Shown one piece after another: positions 23,053-31,518 of a stretch of 33,886 nucleotides of DNA. A program made the position numbers and the translations under genes. The DNA is from Solimonas sp964507195 (GTDB lineage Bacteria > Pseudomonadota > Gammaproteobacteria > Nevskiales > Nevskiaceae), in NCBI GenBank assembly GCA_964507195.1, contig CAZDPA010000024.1, positions 1-33,886 of the forward strand, given 5' to 3'. The stretch's first letter is position 1; every line of letters starts with the position of its first letter. The notes below the pieces were generated by a model that saw only the letters and a list, made by a program, of their open reading frames with translations, did no database searches and was not told the origin of the DNA.

Positions 23053-23084
23053 ACTCCCTCGCCCCGCGTGCGGGGAGAGGGAGT
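23053..23084. repeat. CCCTCTCCCCGC-family palindrome
   Basis: ACTCCCTCGCCCCGCG..CGGGGAGAGGGAGT, a hairpin close to the copies at 33665 and 33805. It lies in the spacer between divergent genes, about 160 bp before the DUF2383 start. Confidence 0.8.
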
Positions 23085-23239
23085 TTCAAGCGTCTGTGCA
23101 GCCCCCGAAAACCGGCGTAAGCTGGCCTTACTCGCACCACACCGGACACCGGTTGCTGTTGCAGTCAGGCCGGTCTCTTGTGCTTACGTTCGTGGTTCGG
23201 TTGCGTGCGACACGACAGATCACTTGAGGAGGAGCGCCC

Positions 23240-23686
23240 ATGAATCCAGTCGATACCCTGACTCTGCTGAACCGCCTGATCGTCACGACCAAGAATGGCG
23301 AACACACGCTGGAAGCGGCGGCGCAGGAAGTCCATCACGAAGAGCTCAAGAACGCGCTGCACGAGTACGCGCAGTTCTTCCACCAGGCCGCCGACGATCT
23401 CGGCGCTGCGGCGCAGCGCTACGGTGGCCATCCGCATCAGCGTGCGAGTTTCGGCAATGCCGTACATCGCACGGCGCTGCATCTGCGTGCACTGGCACTC
23501 GGTCGCAACGAGGAGAAGATTCTCGATGACGCCGAGGAACAGGAATCCCGCGCCGATGCGCTCTATGCCGATGTCGACAACTGGGACCTGCCGCAGGACG
23601 TGCGCGAGCTGCTGCTGCGCCAGGGTGCGCAAGCGCAGCGGCACCACGATGCGGTGCATGCGCTGAGGGATCAGCTCGTCCACTGA
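23240..23686 (+). CDS. DUF2383-type ferritin-like four-helix protein
   Basis: 148 aa. VDTLTLLNRLIVTTKNGEHTLEAAAQEV, HEELKNALHEYAQFFHQAADDLGAA, and further helices give the four-helix pattern of PA2169/DUF2383 proteins, which look like ferritin-like bundles. Some members are stress or stationary-phase proteins. Glu and His residues that could bind metal are present in all helices. A GAGGAGG site precedes the ATG. The last 16 bases overlap the 3' end of the convergent SDR gene. Confidence 0.8.
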   Translation: MNPVDTLTLLNRLIVTTKNGEHTLEAAAQEVHHEELKNALHEYAQFFHQAADDLGAAAQRYGGHPHQRASFGNAVHRTALHLRALALGRNEEKILDDAEEQESRADALYADVDNWDLPQDVRELLLRQGAQAQRHHDAVHALRDQLVH

Positions 23687-24645
23687 GTCTGCAGCTCCGC
23701 AATTCCCGCTTCGACCGACACGCGGCCGACGTAGCCGAGTTCGCTGCGCGCGAGGGTGTCGATGACGGTGACGTCCTGCGTGCCGAGGGCGATCGCCATG
23801 CGCGTGATCGGTGGTGCTCCGGGAATTGGCAGGTACTCCCAGGCGAATTCGCAGAGCGTGCCGAAGAGTTTGACGACGAAGCGCGGAATGTTCCTGTCCG
23901 GCACTTCGACACCGCGTGTCGCGAACAGCCGCGTCATGAATTCGCGGAAGACCTGCGGCTCACCGTCGGTCAGGAAGTAGGCCGCACCGCCCTGGCCTTT
24001 CTCGGCGGCGAGCAGCGCGCCTTCGCAGACATTGGCGACGTGACAGGTGGAGGTGAGATAGCGGCCACCATCAACCCACGCGAACTGTCCCTTCTTCACG
24101 GTATCGACCAGCTGCGGCAGCACGGAGGTGTCGTCGCGGCCCCAGATCAGGCGCGGGCGGACAACGGTCGTGCGGAAGCCCGGCGCGTTGGCGGCGCGAA
24201 CGATCTTCTCCGCAGCGGCCTTGGTGGCCGGATAGCGCGGCAGCGGATTGCCTGGCAACGGCATCGTCTCGACGAGATTGCGCATCGGCCCGCCATTGGC
24301 GTACGCCGCCTCAGTGCCGATCAGCACGAAGCTCTGCACGCCGCCGGCGCGGGCGACATCGAGCAAGCGCCGCGTGCCGACAACGTTGATGCGCTCGTAG
24401 TCGGCTCGCGCGCCCCATTCGCCGACGATGGCCGCCGCGTGGATCAGCCACTCGGCACCGCCGAGCTGCGCACTCGTGACATCAAGCAGATCCGCGGCGA
24501 CCGGCTGGGCACCGAGCGCTGCGACGACGTCCTGCGCCTGCTTGGAGCGCGCCAGCGCCAGCACGCGGTGACCGCGCGCGCGACATTCGCGAATCAGGTT
24601 GCGGCCGAGAAAGCCGGAGCCGCCGGTGATGAAGACGGTGGTCAT
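23671..24645 (-). CDS. NAD(P)-dependent epimerase/dehydratase (extended SDR)
   Basis: 324 aa. The Rossmann glycine motif is GGSGFLG at 8-14 and the active-site pair is Tyr138/Lys142 in RYPATKAAAEKI. Extended SDRs of the 3-beta-hydroxysteroid dehydrogenase-like group have this size and the VVRPRLIWGRDD stretch. They oxidise or reduce a hydroxyl/keto group on sugars, sterols or flavonoid-like substrates; the substrate is unknown here. Single gene with its own promoter; the 3' end overlaps the DUF2383 gene by 16 bases. Confidence 0.9.
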   Translation of the reverse strand: MTTVFITGGSGFLGRNLIRECRARGHRVLALARSKQAQDVVAALGAQPVAADLLDVTSAQLGGAEWLIHAAAIVGEWGARADYERINVVGTRRLLDVARAGGVQSFVLIGTEAAYANGGPMRNLVETMPLPGNPLPRYPATKAAAEKIVRAANAPGFRTTVVRPRLIWGRDDTSVLPQLVDTVKKGQFAWVDGGRYLTSTCHVANVCEGALLAAEKGQGGAAYFLTDGEPQVFREFMTRLFATRGVEVPDRNIPRFVVKLFGTLCEFAWEYLPIPGAPPITRMAIALGTQDVTVIDTLARSELGYVGRVSVEAGIAELQTQWTS

Positions 24646-24731
24646 GGAACTGCGCCCCCATGGGCAAGATCCCGCAGTGCGGGAACGGATGGCCGCAGCT
24701 TACGTCTGCGAGGACCGTACTGCACGGCCTG

Positions 24732-25604
24732 TCACTGCCGGTCTTCGCGCTCGCGCAGGAAGGCTGCGAGGCCGGCGAGGTCGTCGCTGTTCAGATGATC
24801 GACGCCGGCATCGTAGAGCCGCGTCCACAGTGCAGTGCGCGCGCCTCCGGCTTCGTCAGGCGTTTCCCAGAAACGGATGCGATACCCGCCGGCTCGAGCC
24901 ATCGCCATGATCTCGTCGAGGCGCGCGGACTCTTCGGCCGGCATTGCGCCGTCGCCACGCCAGCTGAACTGGCTGCTCCAGTTGTCGGAGATCAGCGGCA
25001 CCAGCGTCGACGGCGGCGGTGCGTCGAAATCGCTGAGCCGGCCGTCGATGAACGCCAGACGCCGCGTTGCTGCCGCGAGTGTCGCGGTCGGCCGGTTTCC
25101 GGAGATGACGACCTCGACCGCACCCGGCGTCACGACGCCCTGGTCGTAGACGCTGAGCATCGGTGCGTAGTCGGCCAGCGCCGCTTCCAGTGCTGCCCAG
25201 GTCGAATCCGCGGCCGTCTTGAAATCGACCAGCAACTGGAACGGCCGCTGCTGGTCGGGGTAGATCGCGCCGTAGCGCTCGAAGCGTTCAAGCAGTGGAT
25301 CGAGATACAGGGCGCGCAGCTCGCGATCGGCACGGATGTCGAGCACGTTGTGGGAGACGTAAAGGCTGTCGCCCAGCGGCACAACCCAGACATCGGCTTC
25401 GACGCTCATGAAACCCTCGTCGAGGGCATCGAGCAAGGGCCGCGCATGTTCGTAGTCGTTGTGCGCGTGGGCCTGCGCAAGCGGCGTCGCCAGATCCTCG
25501 CCGGGCGGCGGCGTGCCGCCAGCGAGTGGTGCCGATTCGCTGATGCAGGCGGTGAGCAGGCAGCACAGCAGAACGGCGGCCAGCGTCAGGGGTGCAGATT
25601 TCAT
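24732..25604 (-). CDS. PLC-like phosphodiesterase lipoprotein
   Basis: 290 aa. A lipobox LLTAC follows a short hydrophobic signal (lipid-anchored Cys20 or so). AHAHNDYEHARPLLDALDEGF and SVEADVWV give the His and Glu/Asp pairs of the PLC-like/GDPD TIM barrel, with LLVDFKTA and SDNW further on. Such proteins hydrolyse phosphodiester bonds of lipids or glycerophosphodiesters in the envelope. It lies in the same direction as the SDR and the hydrolase, with gaps of 86 and 50 bp, so a loose operon is possible. Exact substrate not known. Confidence 0.8.
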   Translation of the reverse strand: MKSAPLTLAAVLLCCLLTACISESAPLAGGTPPPGEDLATPLAQAHAHNDYEHARPLLDALDEGFMSVEADVWVVPLGDSLYVSHNVLDIRADRELRALYLDPLLERFERYGAIYPDQQRPFQLLVDFKTAADSTWAALEAALADYAPMLSVYDQGVVTPGAVEVVISGNRPTATLAAATRRLAFIDGRLSDFDAPPPSTLVPLISDNWSSQFSWRGDGAMPAEESARLDEIMAMARAGGYRIRFWETPDEAGGARTALWTRLYDAGVDHLNSDDLAGLAAFLREREDRQ

Positions 25605-25654
25605 GAGCGAGTCCGGATGATCTGACCGTTCAGTCTATGCGGTGGAGATGGTCG

Positions 25655-26500
25655 TCATGTTGCAGTCGCCGCCTGTTCGCTGAGGAACGCGTCGATCATC
25701 CGGTTGACGTCTTCCGGCCGCTCCAGCGCAGCGAGATGGCCGGTGCGCGGCATCAGCTCGAAGCGTGCGCCCGGAATCGAGTCCGCCATCGCACGCGTCT
25801 CGGCGACGGGGAAGGTTGGATCTTCTTCGCCGGCGACAACCAACACCCGCGCGCGGATCTGCGCAAACAGCGCGTGCTGGTCGGGCCGTTGCGGCACGAC
25901 GCTGCGCACCGCCCAGTAGACCGATGCGGCATTGAGCCGGCGCACCGCGGCGCGAATCTGCTCGGCAACCTGCGGCCTTTCGCGCGCCGTCGTCTTGCCG
26001 ACGAAAGCCGCGACTGCGCGCCCGGCGAACGGCCCGCGAAAACCGCCGAGCACGCGAATGATCTCGCACAGCAGGCGGAACTCGATGCGCTGGCGCAGAC
26101 CGGCGCGCGAGGCGGTGGCATTCATCAGCACCGCGCGATCGATGCGCTGAGGATGCAGCGCCGCAACGGTGCCGCCGATCATGCCGCCCCAGGAGTTGCC
26201 GACGAGATGGCCGCGCTCCGCGCCGAGCGCATCGAGCACCTGCACCACGCAGCGCGCGCATTCCTCGAATGTGAACAGGCGCGTCAGTGCATCGCTGCCG
26301 CCGTGGCCGGGGGAATCGATCAGCACCACGCGATAGCGACCGGCAAAGTGCTGCGCCTGCGCCATCCACATGCTGCCGTCCATCAGCAGGCTGGGCCAGA
26401 ACAGGATCACCGGCCCGCTGCCGGCGATACGCAGACGCAGATGGCCGAGCACGGTTTCGACGCGGCGGTCTTCGAAGTGCAGCGGAGTCGGGGCGTTCAT
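25655..26500 (-). CDS. Alpha/beta hydrolase
   Basis: 281 aa. The catalytic triad is visible: Ser103 in GNSWGG, Asp227 in GEEDPTF and His255 in TGHLAALE. The oxyanion region and the IDSPGHGGSD strand fit the Abhydrolase_1 fold. Substrates range from esters to C-C bonds (MhpC-like); SWGG at the nucleophile elbow is common for the latter and for lipases. Divergent from the nitroreductase gene over about 130 bp. Confidence 0.9.
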   Translation of the reverse strand: MNAPTPLHFEDRRVETVLGHLRLRIAGSGPVILFWPSLLMDGSMWMAQAQHFAGRYRVVLIDSPGHGGSDALTRLFTFEECARCVVQVLDALGAERGHLVGNSWGGMIGGTVAALHPQRIDRAVLMNATASRAGLRQRIEFRLLCEIIRVLGGFRGPFAGRAVAAFVGKTTARERPQVAEQIRAAVRRLNAASVYWAVRSVVPQRPDQHALFAQIRARVLVVAGEEDPTFPVAETRAMADSIPGARFELMPRTGHLAALERPEDVNRMIDAFLSEQAATAT

Positions 26501-26628
26501 GGATTCAGGCTACCGCGGTGGCGCGCGCCCGGGAAATGAGCGGTCTGCATGCGCCCCGATTCAATTTCTGCATTGCCGTCTCCGGCGCAGCTATGCTGCG
26601 TCCCTGCCCTTTCGAACGAAGCCATCGC

Positions 26629-27297
26629 ATGTACGTCAGCCAGGCCATCAAGCAACGCATCTCGACCCGCGCCTTCCTGCCCACGCCGGTGAGCGAAGCC
26701 ACGGTGCGCGAACTGCTGGACGTGGCGCGCTGGGCGCCATCCGGCGGCAACCTGCAGCCCTGGCGCGTGGTCGTGGTGTCCGGCCAGGCGCGCGATACGG
26801 TCGTCGACCTGTCGCGCAACTTCAAGGGCATGTTCCCGGCCGAGGACGCCGACCGTCCGCCGTACCCGGCGAACATCTGGGAGCCGTACCGCAGCCGTCG
26901 CTACCAGGTCGGCGAAGAGATGTACGCGTTGATGGGCATCCCGCGCACCGACAAGGCCGCGCGCCTGGCCTGGCTGATGCGCAACTTCGAGTTCTTCGGC
27001 GCGCCGGTCGGGGTGTTCTTCGTCATCGACGAGCGCATGGGGACCGGACAGTGGGCGCACCTGGGCATGTTCATGCAGTCGCTCGCGCTCGCCGCCGAAG
27101 AGCGCGGCCTCGCGACCTGCTTCCAGGAGTTCTGGGGCACGCTGCGCAAGACGCTCAAGACGCACTTCGCGCTGGGCGAAACCGAACTGCTCTACTGCGG
27201 CATGGCGCTGGGCCATGCGGACAAGAGCGCGGTGGTGAATACCTTGCGCAGCGCGCGGGCGAGTGTGGATGAGATTGCGGCGTTTCATTTCGACTAG
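26629..27297 (+). CDS. Nitroreductase-family flavoprotein
   Basis: 222 aa from ATG 26629. The FMN-binding pattern is clear: AIKQRISTRAFLPTPVSEATVRELLDVARWAPSGGNLQPWRVVVV near the start and LLYCGMALGHADK near the end. Family members reduce nitro groups, quinones or flavins with NAD(P)H. It works as a homodimer. It starts the divergent pair with the alpha/beta hydrolase; a shared function in detoxification of aromatic or nitro compounds is only a guess. Its stop is followed within 20 bases by a repeat block. Confidence 0.93.
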   Translation: MYVSQAIKQRISTRAFLPTPVSEATVRELLDVARWAPSGGNLQPWRVVVVSGQARDTVVDLSRNFKGMFPAEDADRPPYPANIWEPYRSRRYQVGEEMYALMGIPRTDKAARLAWLMRNFEFFGAPVGVFFVIDERMGTGQWAHLGMFMQSLALAAEERGLATCFQEFWGTLRKTLKTHFALGETELLYCGMALGHADKSAVVNTLRSARASVDEIAAFHFD

Positions 27298-27315
27298 CGG
27301 TGGACTCAAGAATCA

Positions 27316-27510
27316 CCCGTTCGCATCGAGTGCCTGCGTAGCAGGTGTATCGAGATGCCGGGACAGTAGCTTGATGCCCCAAGCGTTTGCGCTGGTCTCT
27401 CGATACACCGCGCTAAAGCGCGGCACTCGAGACGAACGGAGTGTTTTTGGGGCACTCAACAAAAGTCCGTTCGGGTCGAGTGCCGCGCAACGCGCGGTGT
27501 ATCGAGACCC
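27316..27510. repeat. Dispersed palindromic repeat: single arm plus full copy
   Basis: A lone arm CCGTTCGCATCGAGTGCC..GGTGTATCGAG (27317-27355) is followed by a tail-to-tail full copy (27393-27510), whose loop holds GTGTTTTTGGGGCACTCAAC. The copy is more diverged than the one at 21838 in the internal stem (CGCGCTAAAGCGCGG). Confidence 0.85.
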
Positions 27511-27612
27511 CACCACCGACCGCACTTTTGTCTGAAGAAGCTGTCGAACCGGTCTCCCCTCGCTCGACTACTGCAGGCAGGGATTGTCCCTGCCCTCGTC
27601 TAAGCTATCCCC

Positions 27613-29052
27613 ATGACCGAACAACTCACCCCCCGCCAGCGCTGGCTTGCGCTCTGGTTGCTGTGCACCGGCGTACTGATGATCGTGCTCGACACGACCG
27701 TCGTCACGGTTGCCCTGCCGTCGATCCAGACCGATCTCGGCTTCACCGAGACCACGCTGGTCTGGGTGCTCAACGCCTACATGCTGACCTTCGGCGGCTT
27801 CCTGCTGCTCGGCGGACGGCTGGGTGATCTGTACGGCAACCGCCGCTGGTTCCTGATCGGCCTGGTGGTGTTCACGGTCGCGTCGCTGGCCTGCGGCGTC
27901 GCGCAGACGCAGTGGGTGCTGGTGGTCGCGCGTGCGGTGCAGGGCCTCGGCGGCGCGGTCGTCACGGCCGTCGCACTGGCGCTGATCATGAATCTGTTCA
28001 CGGCAAACGCCGACCGCGCGAAGGCCATGGGCGTATACGGCTTCATCTGCGCCGCCGGCGGCAGCCTGGGCGAGATTCTCGGCGGCGCGCTGACCGAATG
28101 GCTGAACTGGCACTGGATCTTCCTGATCAACCTGCCGATCGGCATTGCGGTGTATCTGTGCTGCCTGAAGCTGCTGCCGCGCGATGTCGCACCGGTCGTG
28201 CGTCAGCGCCTCGATGTGGCCGGTGCGGTCACGGTGACTGCCGGTCTGATGATCGCGGTGTACGCGATCATCGAGGGCAACGCTGCCGGCTGGGGTTCAC
28301 CGCAGACCGTGGGGCTGCTGGTCGCGAGCGTGGTGCTGATCGTGGCGTTCCTGGTGATCGAATCGAAGGTGCGCGATCCGCTGATGCCGCTGCATCTGTT
28401 CAGGCTGCGCAATCTGGCGACGGCGAACGTGGTCGCAGTGCTGTGGTCCGCGGGCATGTTCGCGTGGTTCGTGATCTCGGCGTTGTACATGCAGCGCGTG
28501 CTCGGCTACACGCCACTGCAGGTCGGCCTCGGCTTCCTGCCGGCGGACGCGATCATGGCGGTGTTCTCGCTGGGCCTGTCCGCCCGGCTCGTGATCCGCT
28601 ACGGCATCCGCGGCCCGACCTGGGTCGGCCTGGGCATCGCCGCGATCGGCCTCTTGCTGTTTGCGCGCGCAGCGCTGGACGGCAGCTACGTCGACAACGT
28701 GCTGCCCGGCATGCTGCTGATGGGGATCGGCGGCGGCATGGCGTTCAATCCGCTGCTGCTCGCGGCGATGAACGATGTCAGCGAAGACCTTTCGGGTCTT
28801 GCGTCCGGCATCGTCAACACCGCGTTCATGATGGGCGGCGCGCTCGGCCTCGCAGTGCTGGCCAGCCTGGCCGACACGCGCACGCGCGCTCTACAAGCCG
28901 CCGGGCATGAGCTGGTCAGCGCACTCAATGGCGGCTATCAGCTGGCGTTCCTGCTCGGTGCCGTAATGACGGCGCTGGGCGCGCTGCTCAGCGCGGTGCT
29001 GCTGCGTCCGCGTCCGCAGCCGGTCGACGCCACTGCGGTTCCAGTGCACTGA
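27613..29052 (+). CDS. MFS multidrug exporter, DHA2/EmrB-QacA type (14 TMS)
   Basis: 479 aa. Motif D1 region LDTTVVTVALPSIQ, motif A GGRLGDLYGNRR, motif B LVVARAVQGLGGA and motif C-like GGSLGEILGGALTEWLNWHWIFLINLPIG place it in the 14-helix DHA2 group of proton-driven drug exporters. Some members need a membrane-fusion partner (EmrA type), which is not present here. It probably exports lipophilic compounds or cations. It follows a repeat block and faces plsC; a REP-type repeat block follows its stop. Confidence 0.95.
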   Translation: MTEQLTPRQRWLALWLLCTGVLMIVLDTTVVTVALPSIQTDLGFTETTLVWVLNAYMLTFGGFLLLGGRLGDLYGNRRWFLIGLVVFTVASLACGVAQTQWVLVVARAVQGLGGAVVTAVALALIMNLFTANADRAKAMGVYGFICAAGGSLGEILGGALTEWLNWHWIFLINLPIGIAVYLCCLKLLPRDVAPVVRQRLDVAGAVTVTAGLMIAVYAIIEGNAAGWGSPQTVGLLVASVVLIVAFLVIESKVRDPLMPLHLFRLRNLATANVVAVLWSAGMFAWFVISALYMQRVLGYTPLQVGLGFLPADAIMAVFSLGLSARLVIRYGIRGPTWVGLGIAAIGLLLFARAALDGSYVDNVLPGMLLMGIGGGMAFNPLLLAAMNDVSEDLSGLASGIVNTAFMMGGALGLAVLASLADTRTRALQAAGHELVSALNGGYQLAFLLGAVMTALGALLSAVLLRPRPQPVDATAVPVH

Positions 29053-29213
29053 GTACCCCGGATGAAGTCCGGGATCGGTCCTGTCCGCTCCCTGCGCTGC
29101 CGCGGATTTCATCCGGGCTACGTCGACTGAGTAGCCCGGTTCCGCGTGGCGGAGCCGGGATGCCCGGCTGCCGCACAAGCTCCCGGCTTTGCCTGCGGCA
29201 AAACCGGGCTACC
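29053..29213. repeat. Two GTAGCCCGG-family elements
   Basis: A GTACCCCGGATGAAGTCCGGG..ATCCGGGCTAC unit (29053-29122) and a GTAGCCCGGTTCCGCG..GGAGCCGGG..AACCGGGCTAC unit (29131-29213) fill the space between two convergent genes. Each can form a stem-loop and the pair could act as a transcriptional barrier. Confidence 0.85.
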
Positions 29214-29227
29214 CGATGTAGAAGCGG

Positions 29228-29974
29228 TTACTGAACCGCTCGCCGATCGTGCTCGGCACGGATGCTCGCTTCGGCTTGCGCAACGGCCTCATCAAGGGAC
29301 TGGCCGGCTGGTTCTATCGCCGGCAGTACGGTCCAGCTCAGTTGCTCGCCGATACCCATCGGAAAGCTGCCGTGACGATTCAGTGCCCAGGTGTTGTGGA
29401 TGTAGACCGGCACGATGACCGCGCTCGGCGCTTTCTTCAGCAGGGTCTTGACGCCACCGGCCTGGAACGGCGCGATGTCGCCGGTCAGCGAGCGCGTGCC
29501 CTCGGGAAAGATCACTGCCGATCCGCGGGTGTCTTCGATCAGCTTGCCGAGCCTGCCGATCTCCTTGAGGGCCTGCCGGGCATCGTCGCGATCGATCAGC
29601 GCCGCGCCGCTGTGGCGCAGGTTGTACGAGACGCTGGGAATGCCGCGCGCGAGTTCGATCTTGGAGACGAACTTCGGCGCATGCCGGCGCAGATACCAGC
29701 TGATGCCGGCGATATCCAGCTTGTTCTGGTGATTGGCGACGAACACGATCGGCCGGTCGTGCGGCAATGCGCCGGCCTGGCTCGACGAGATGCGCGTGCC
29801 GAGGATCCACAGTGCGTGCACGAGGAAGAAGTTCAGCCAGGTCACACTGGTCTGGTGCGCGCGCGCACCGAACAGGTTGAACGCGAGAAACTGCACGACA
29901 TGGAAGATGTTCAGCAGCATCAGCCACACGATCAGGAAGATCGGGGTAAGGATGTAGCCAAGCGCCTTCTTCAT
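29228..29974 (-). CDS. plsC: 1-acyl-sn-glycerol-3-phosphate acyltransferase (PlsC family)
   Basis: 248 aa. An N-terminal membrane anchor (ILTPIFLIVWLMLLNIFHVVQ) precedes the acyltransferase motifs: NHQNKLD at 81-87 (H-x4-D) and FPEGTRS at 156-162, with a motif III-like IPVYIHNTW. The family puts the second fatty acid on lysophosphatidic acid to make phosphatidic acid, at the cytoplasmic face of the inner membrane. The name is by family; an ornithine-lipid acyltransferase would look similar. Convergent with the exporter gene over the repeat block. Confidence 0.9.
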   Translation of the reverse strand: MKKALGYILTPIFLIVWLMLLNIFHVVQFLAFNLFGARAHQTSVTWLNFFLVHALWILGTRISSSQAGALPHDRPIVFVANHQNKLDIAGISWYLRRHAPKFVSKIELARGIPSVSYNLRHSGAALIDRDDARQALKEIGRLGKLIEDTRGSAVIFPEGTRSLTGDIAPFQAGGVKTLLKKAPSAVIVPVYIHNTWALNRHGSFPMGIGEQLSWTVLPAIEPAGQSLDEAVAQAEASIRAEHDRRAVQ

Positions 29975-30237
29975 GAACTGATGCCGGGTGATGCGAGGGA
30001 ATATCCCAGTATCGCCGATTCGGGTCCGTCGGGATTCACCCGACCCCGCTGAGCTTCCGGCTTAGCCGTGCGCACCATCGCCGGCAGCGCCATCGGTCAA
30101 CCCGAACCGAAGCTGAACCCGACCGTCTGACTCCCGGCAACGACCGTTCATACCCCCGTTCAGAACACAGACAGGCGTGCTGCACTTAAATGGCGCCATA
30201 CCCCTAGTGCAAACCCCGACAAATCCCAAGCCTGACC

Positions 30238-30696
30238 GTGTCCAACCGTACCACCACTTCGCAGCAGTTCCGCATTCAGGACATTCCTGAACTGCGACCG
30301 TTGCCGTGCGTGAAACCGGCCGAGCTGACGGATGCCGAGCGCAGCCGCCTGCGCGAGCACTATGCGCAGATGATCACGCGTTTTTCGTCGGCGGCGGAAC
30401 AGCGCAGCGAGGATGCGCAGCTCGTGCACCGCCGCTTTGCCAAGATGATGACGGTCAATACCGACCATCAGCTGCGCGCCGCGTTGAGCATGCTGGCGCA
30501 GCGTCAGCAGCTGTCGGGCGCCGAAGTCGCGGTGATCGTTTCGGCCGCCGAATGCGGTGAAACCGCCGCTGCCCACGTGCAGACGCTGATCCGGAACCCC
30601 GAGTTGTTGCCGGATGTCGCAGTCAGTGCCGCGATTCGCAGCCATGTGCTGCACTCGAACAGTGCGCTTCTCGCCCCCCTGCGCGCGTCCCTCTAA
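30238..30696 (+). CDS. Hypothetical protein
   Basis: 152 aa from GTG 30238 (no good ATG in frame before SAAEQ). Helical, Ala/Arg-rich, with no membrane segment. No family is recognised. It is followed 166 bp later by a DUF374 gene. Codon use is normal, but confidence in the start is limited. Confidence 0.55.
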   Translation: MSNRTTTSQQFRIQDIPELRPLPCVKPAELTDAERSRLREHYAQMITRFSSAAEQRSEDAQLVHRRFAKMMTVNTDHQLRAALSMLAQRQQLSGAEVAVIVSAAECGETAAAHVQTLIRNPELLPDVAVSAAIRSHVLHSNSALLAPLRASL

Positions 30697-30862
30697 ACCC
30701 CTCTGCGCAGCGCTGTCACGCACCGGCATGCCGGCTCACGTATGCTCCACGCACCACGGGCAATAACGCCATGGTTCAACCGGGCGTATTCCGCACCGCC
30801 CGGCGCCCCTCCCAATCGCGGCTTCACGACCGCGGCCGCTGGCCGCCTGGATTGCCGCGCTG

Positions 30863-31510
30863 ATGGTCAAAATCCTGTTGGCCGCGATGGTGTTCATCAT
30901 CGTGCGCACGATGATGATGACGTACCGTTTTCGTTTTCAGGGCACGTCAAAACGCTGCGACCCGGTGGCTTGCCAGAGCTACATCCTCGCGATCTGGCAC
31001 CAGAACCTGTTCGCCGGCATTCTTGCGCAAACCGGACGGCAACACGTCGTCATCGTCTCGCGCTCGCGTGACGGCGATCCGGTCACGTTCCTGTGCCATC
31101 GCCTGGGTCATCTGGTTTCGCGCGGCAGCTCGAAGAAGGGTGAGCGCGACAAGGGTGGCAAGCAGGCCAAGGACGAAATGATTGACGTGCTACGCAGCGG
31201 CGTGCCCGGCGCGATCACCGTCGATGGTCCGAGCGGGCCTGCCCACGTGGTGAAGCCCGGCATCATCGAAATGGCGCGTGCCACCGGCTTGCCGATCGTG
31301 CCGTATCTGCCGCTGCCGCGACGCTACTGGTCGCTGAAAAGCTGGGACAGATTTCGCGTACCGAAACCGTTTTCACGCATCGACATTCACTACGGCTCGC
31401 CGGTGCATGTGCCGCACGACACGCCGTTTGCAGCCTTTGCCGGCTTTCAGCAAACCATTGCCGATGCGCTGATCGACATCGAGCGCCGCCACGACGCCGT
31501 GGCGGCCTGA
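30863..31510 (+). CDS. DUF374 lysophospholipid acyltransferase-like protein
   Basis: 215 aa. A short N-terminal membrane helix (MVKILLAAMVFIIVRTMMM) is followed by WHQNLFAG, an acyltransferase H-x-N-like motif, and ITVDGPSGPAHVVKPGII, the DUF374 signature. The family belongs to the LPLAT/AGPAT-like superfamily; some members add acyl chains to lipid A or lysophospholipids. It does not have the PlsC motifs. The window therefore encodes two distinct acyltransferases. Convergent with the lipoprotein esterase gene over 8 bp. Confidence 0.85.
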   Translation: MVKILLAAMVFIIVRTMMMTYRFRFQGTSKRCDPVACQSYILAIWHQNLFAGILAQTGRQHVVIVSRSRDGDPVTFLCHRLGHLVSRGSSKKGERDKGGKQAKDEMIDVLRSGVPGAITVDGPSGPAHVVKPGIIEMARATGLPIVPYLPLPRRYWSLKSWDRFRVPKPFSRIDIHYGSPVHVPHDTPFAAFAGFQQTIADALIDIERRHDAVAA

Positions 31511-31518
31511 AGCCCTCG

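Noticed and set aside
27912..28910. 332-codon ORF in another frame of the exporter gene
   Set aside because: Arg/Gly/Ala-rich shadow. The exporter frame has MFS motifs and 14 helices.
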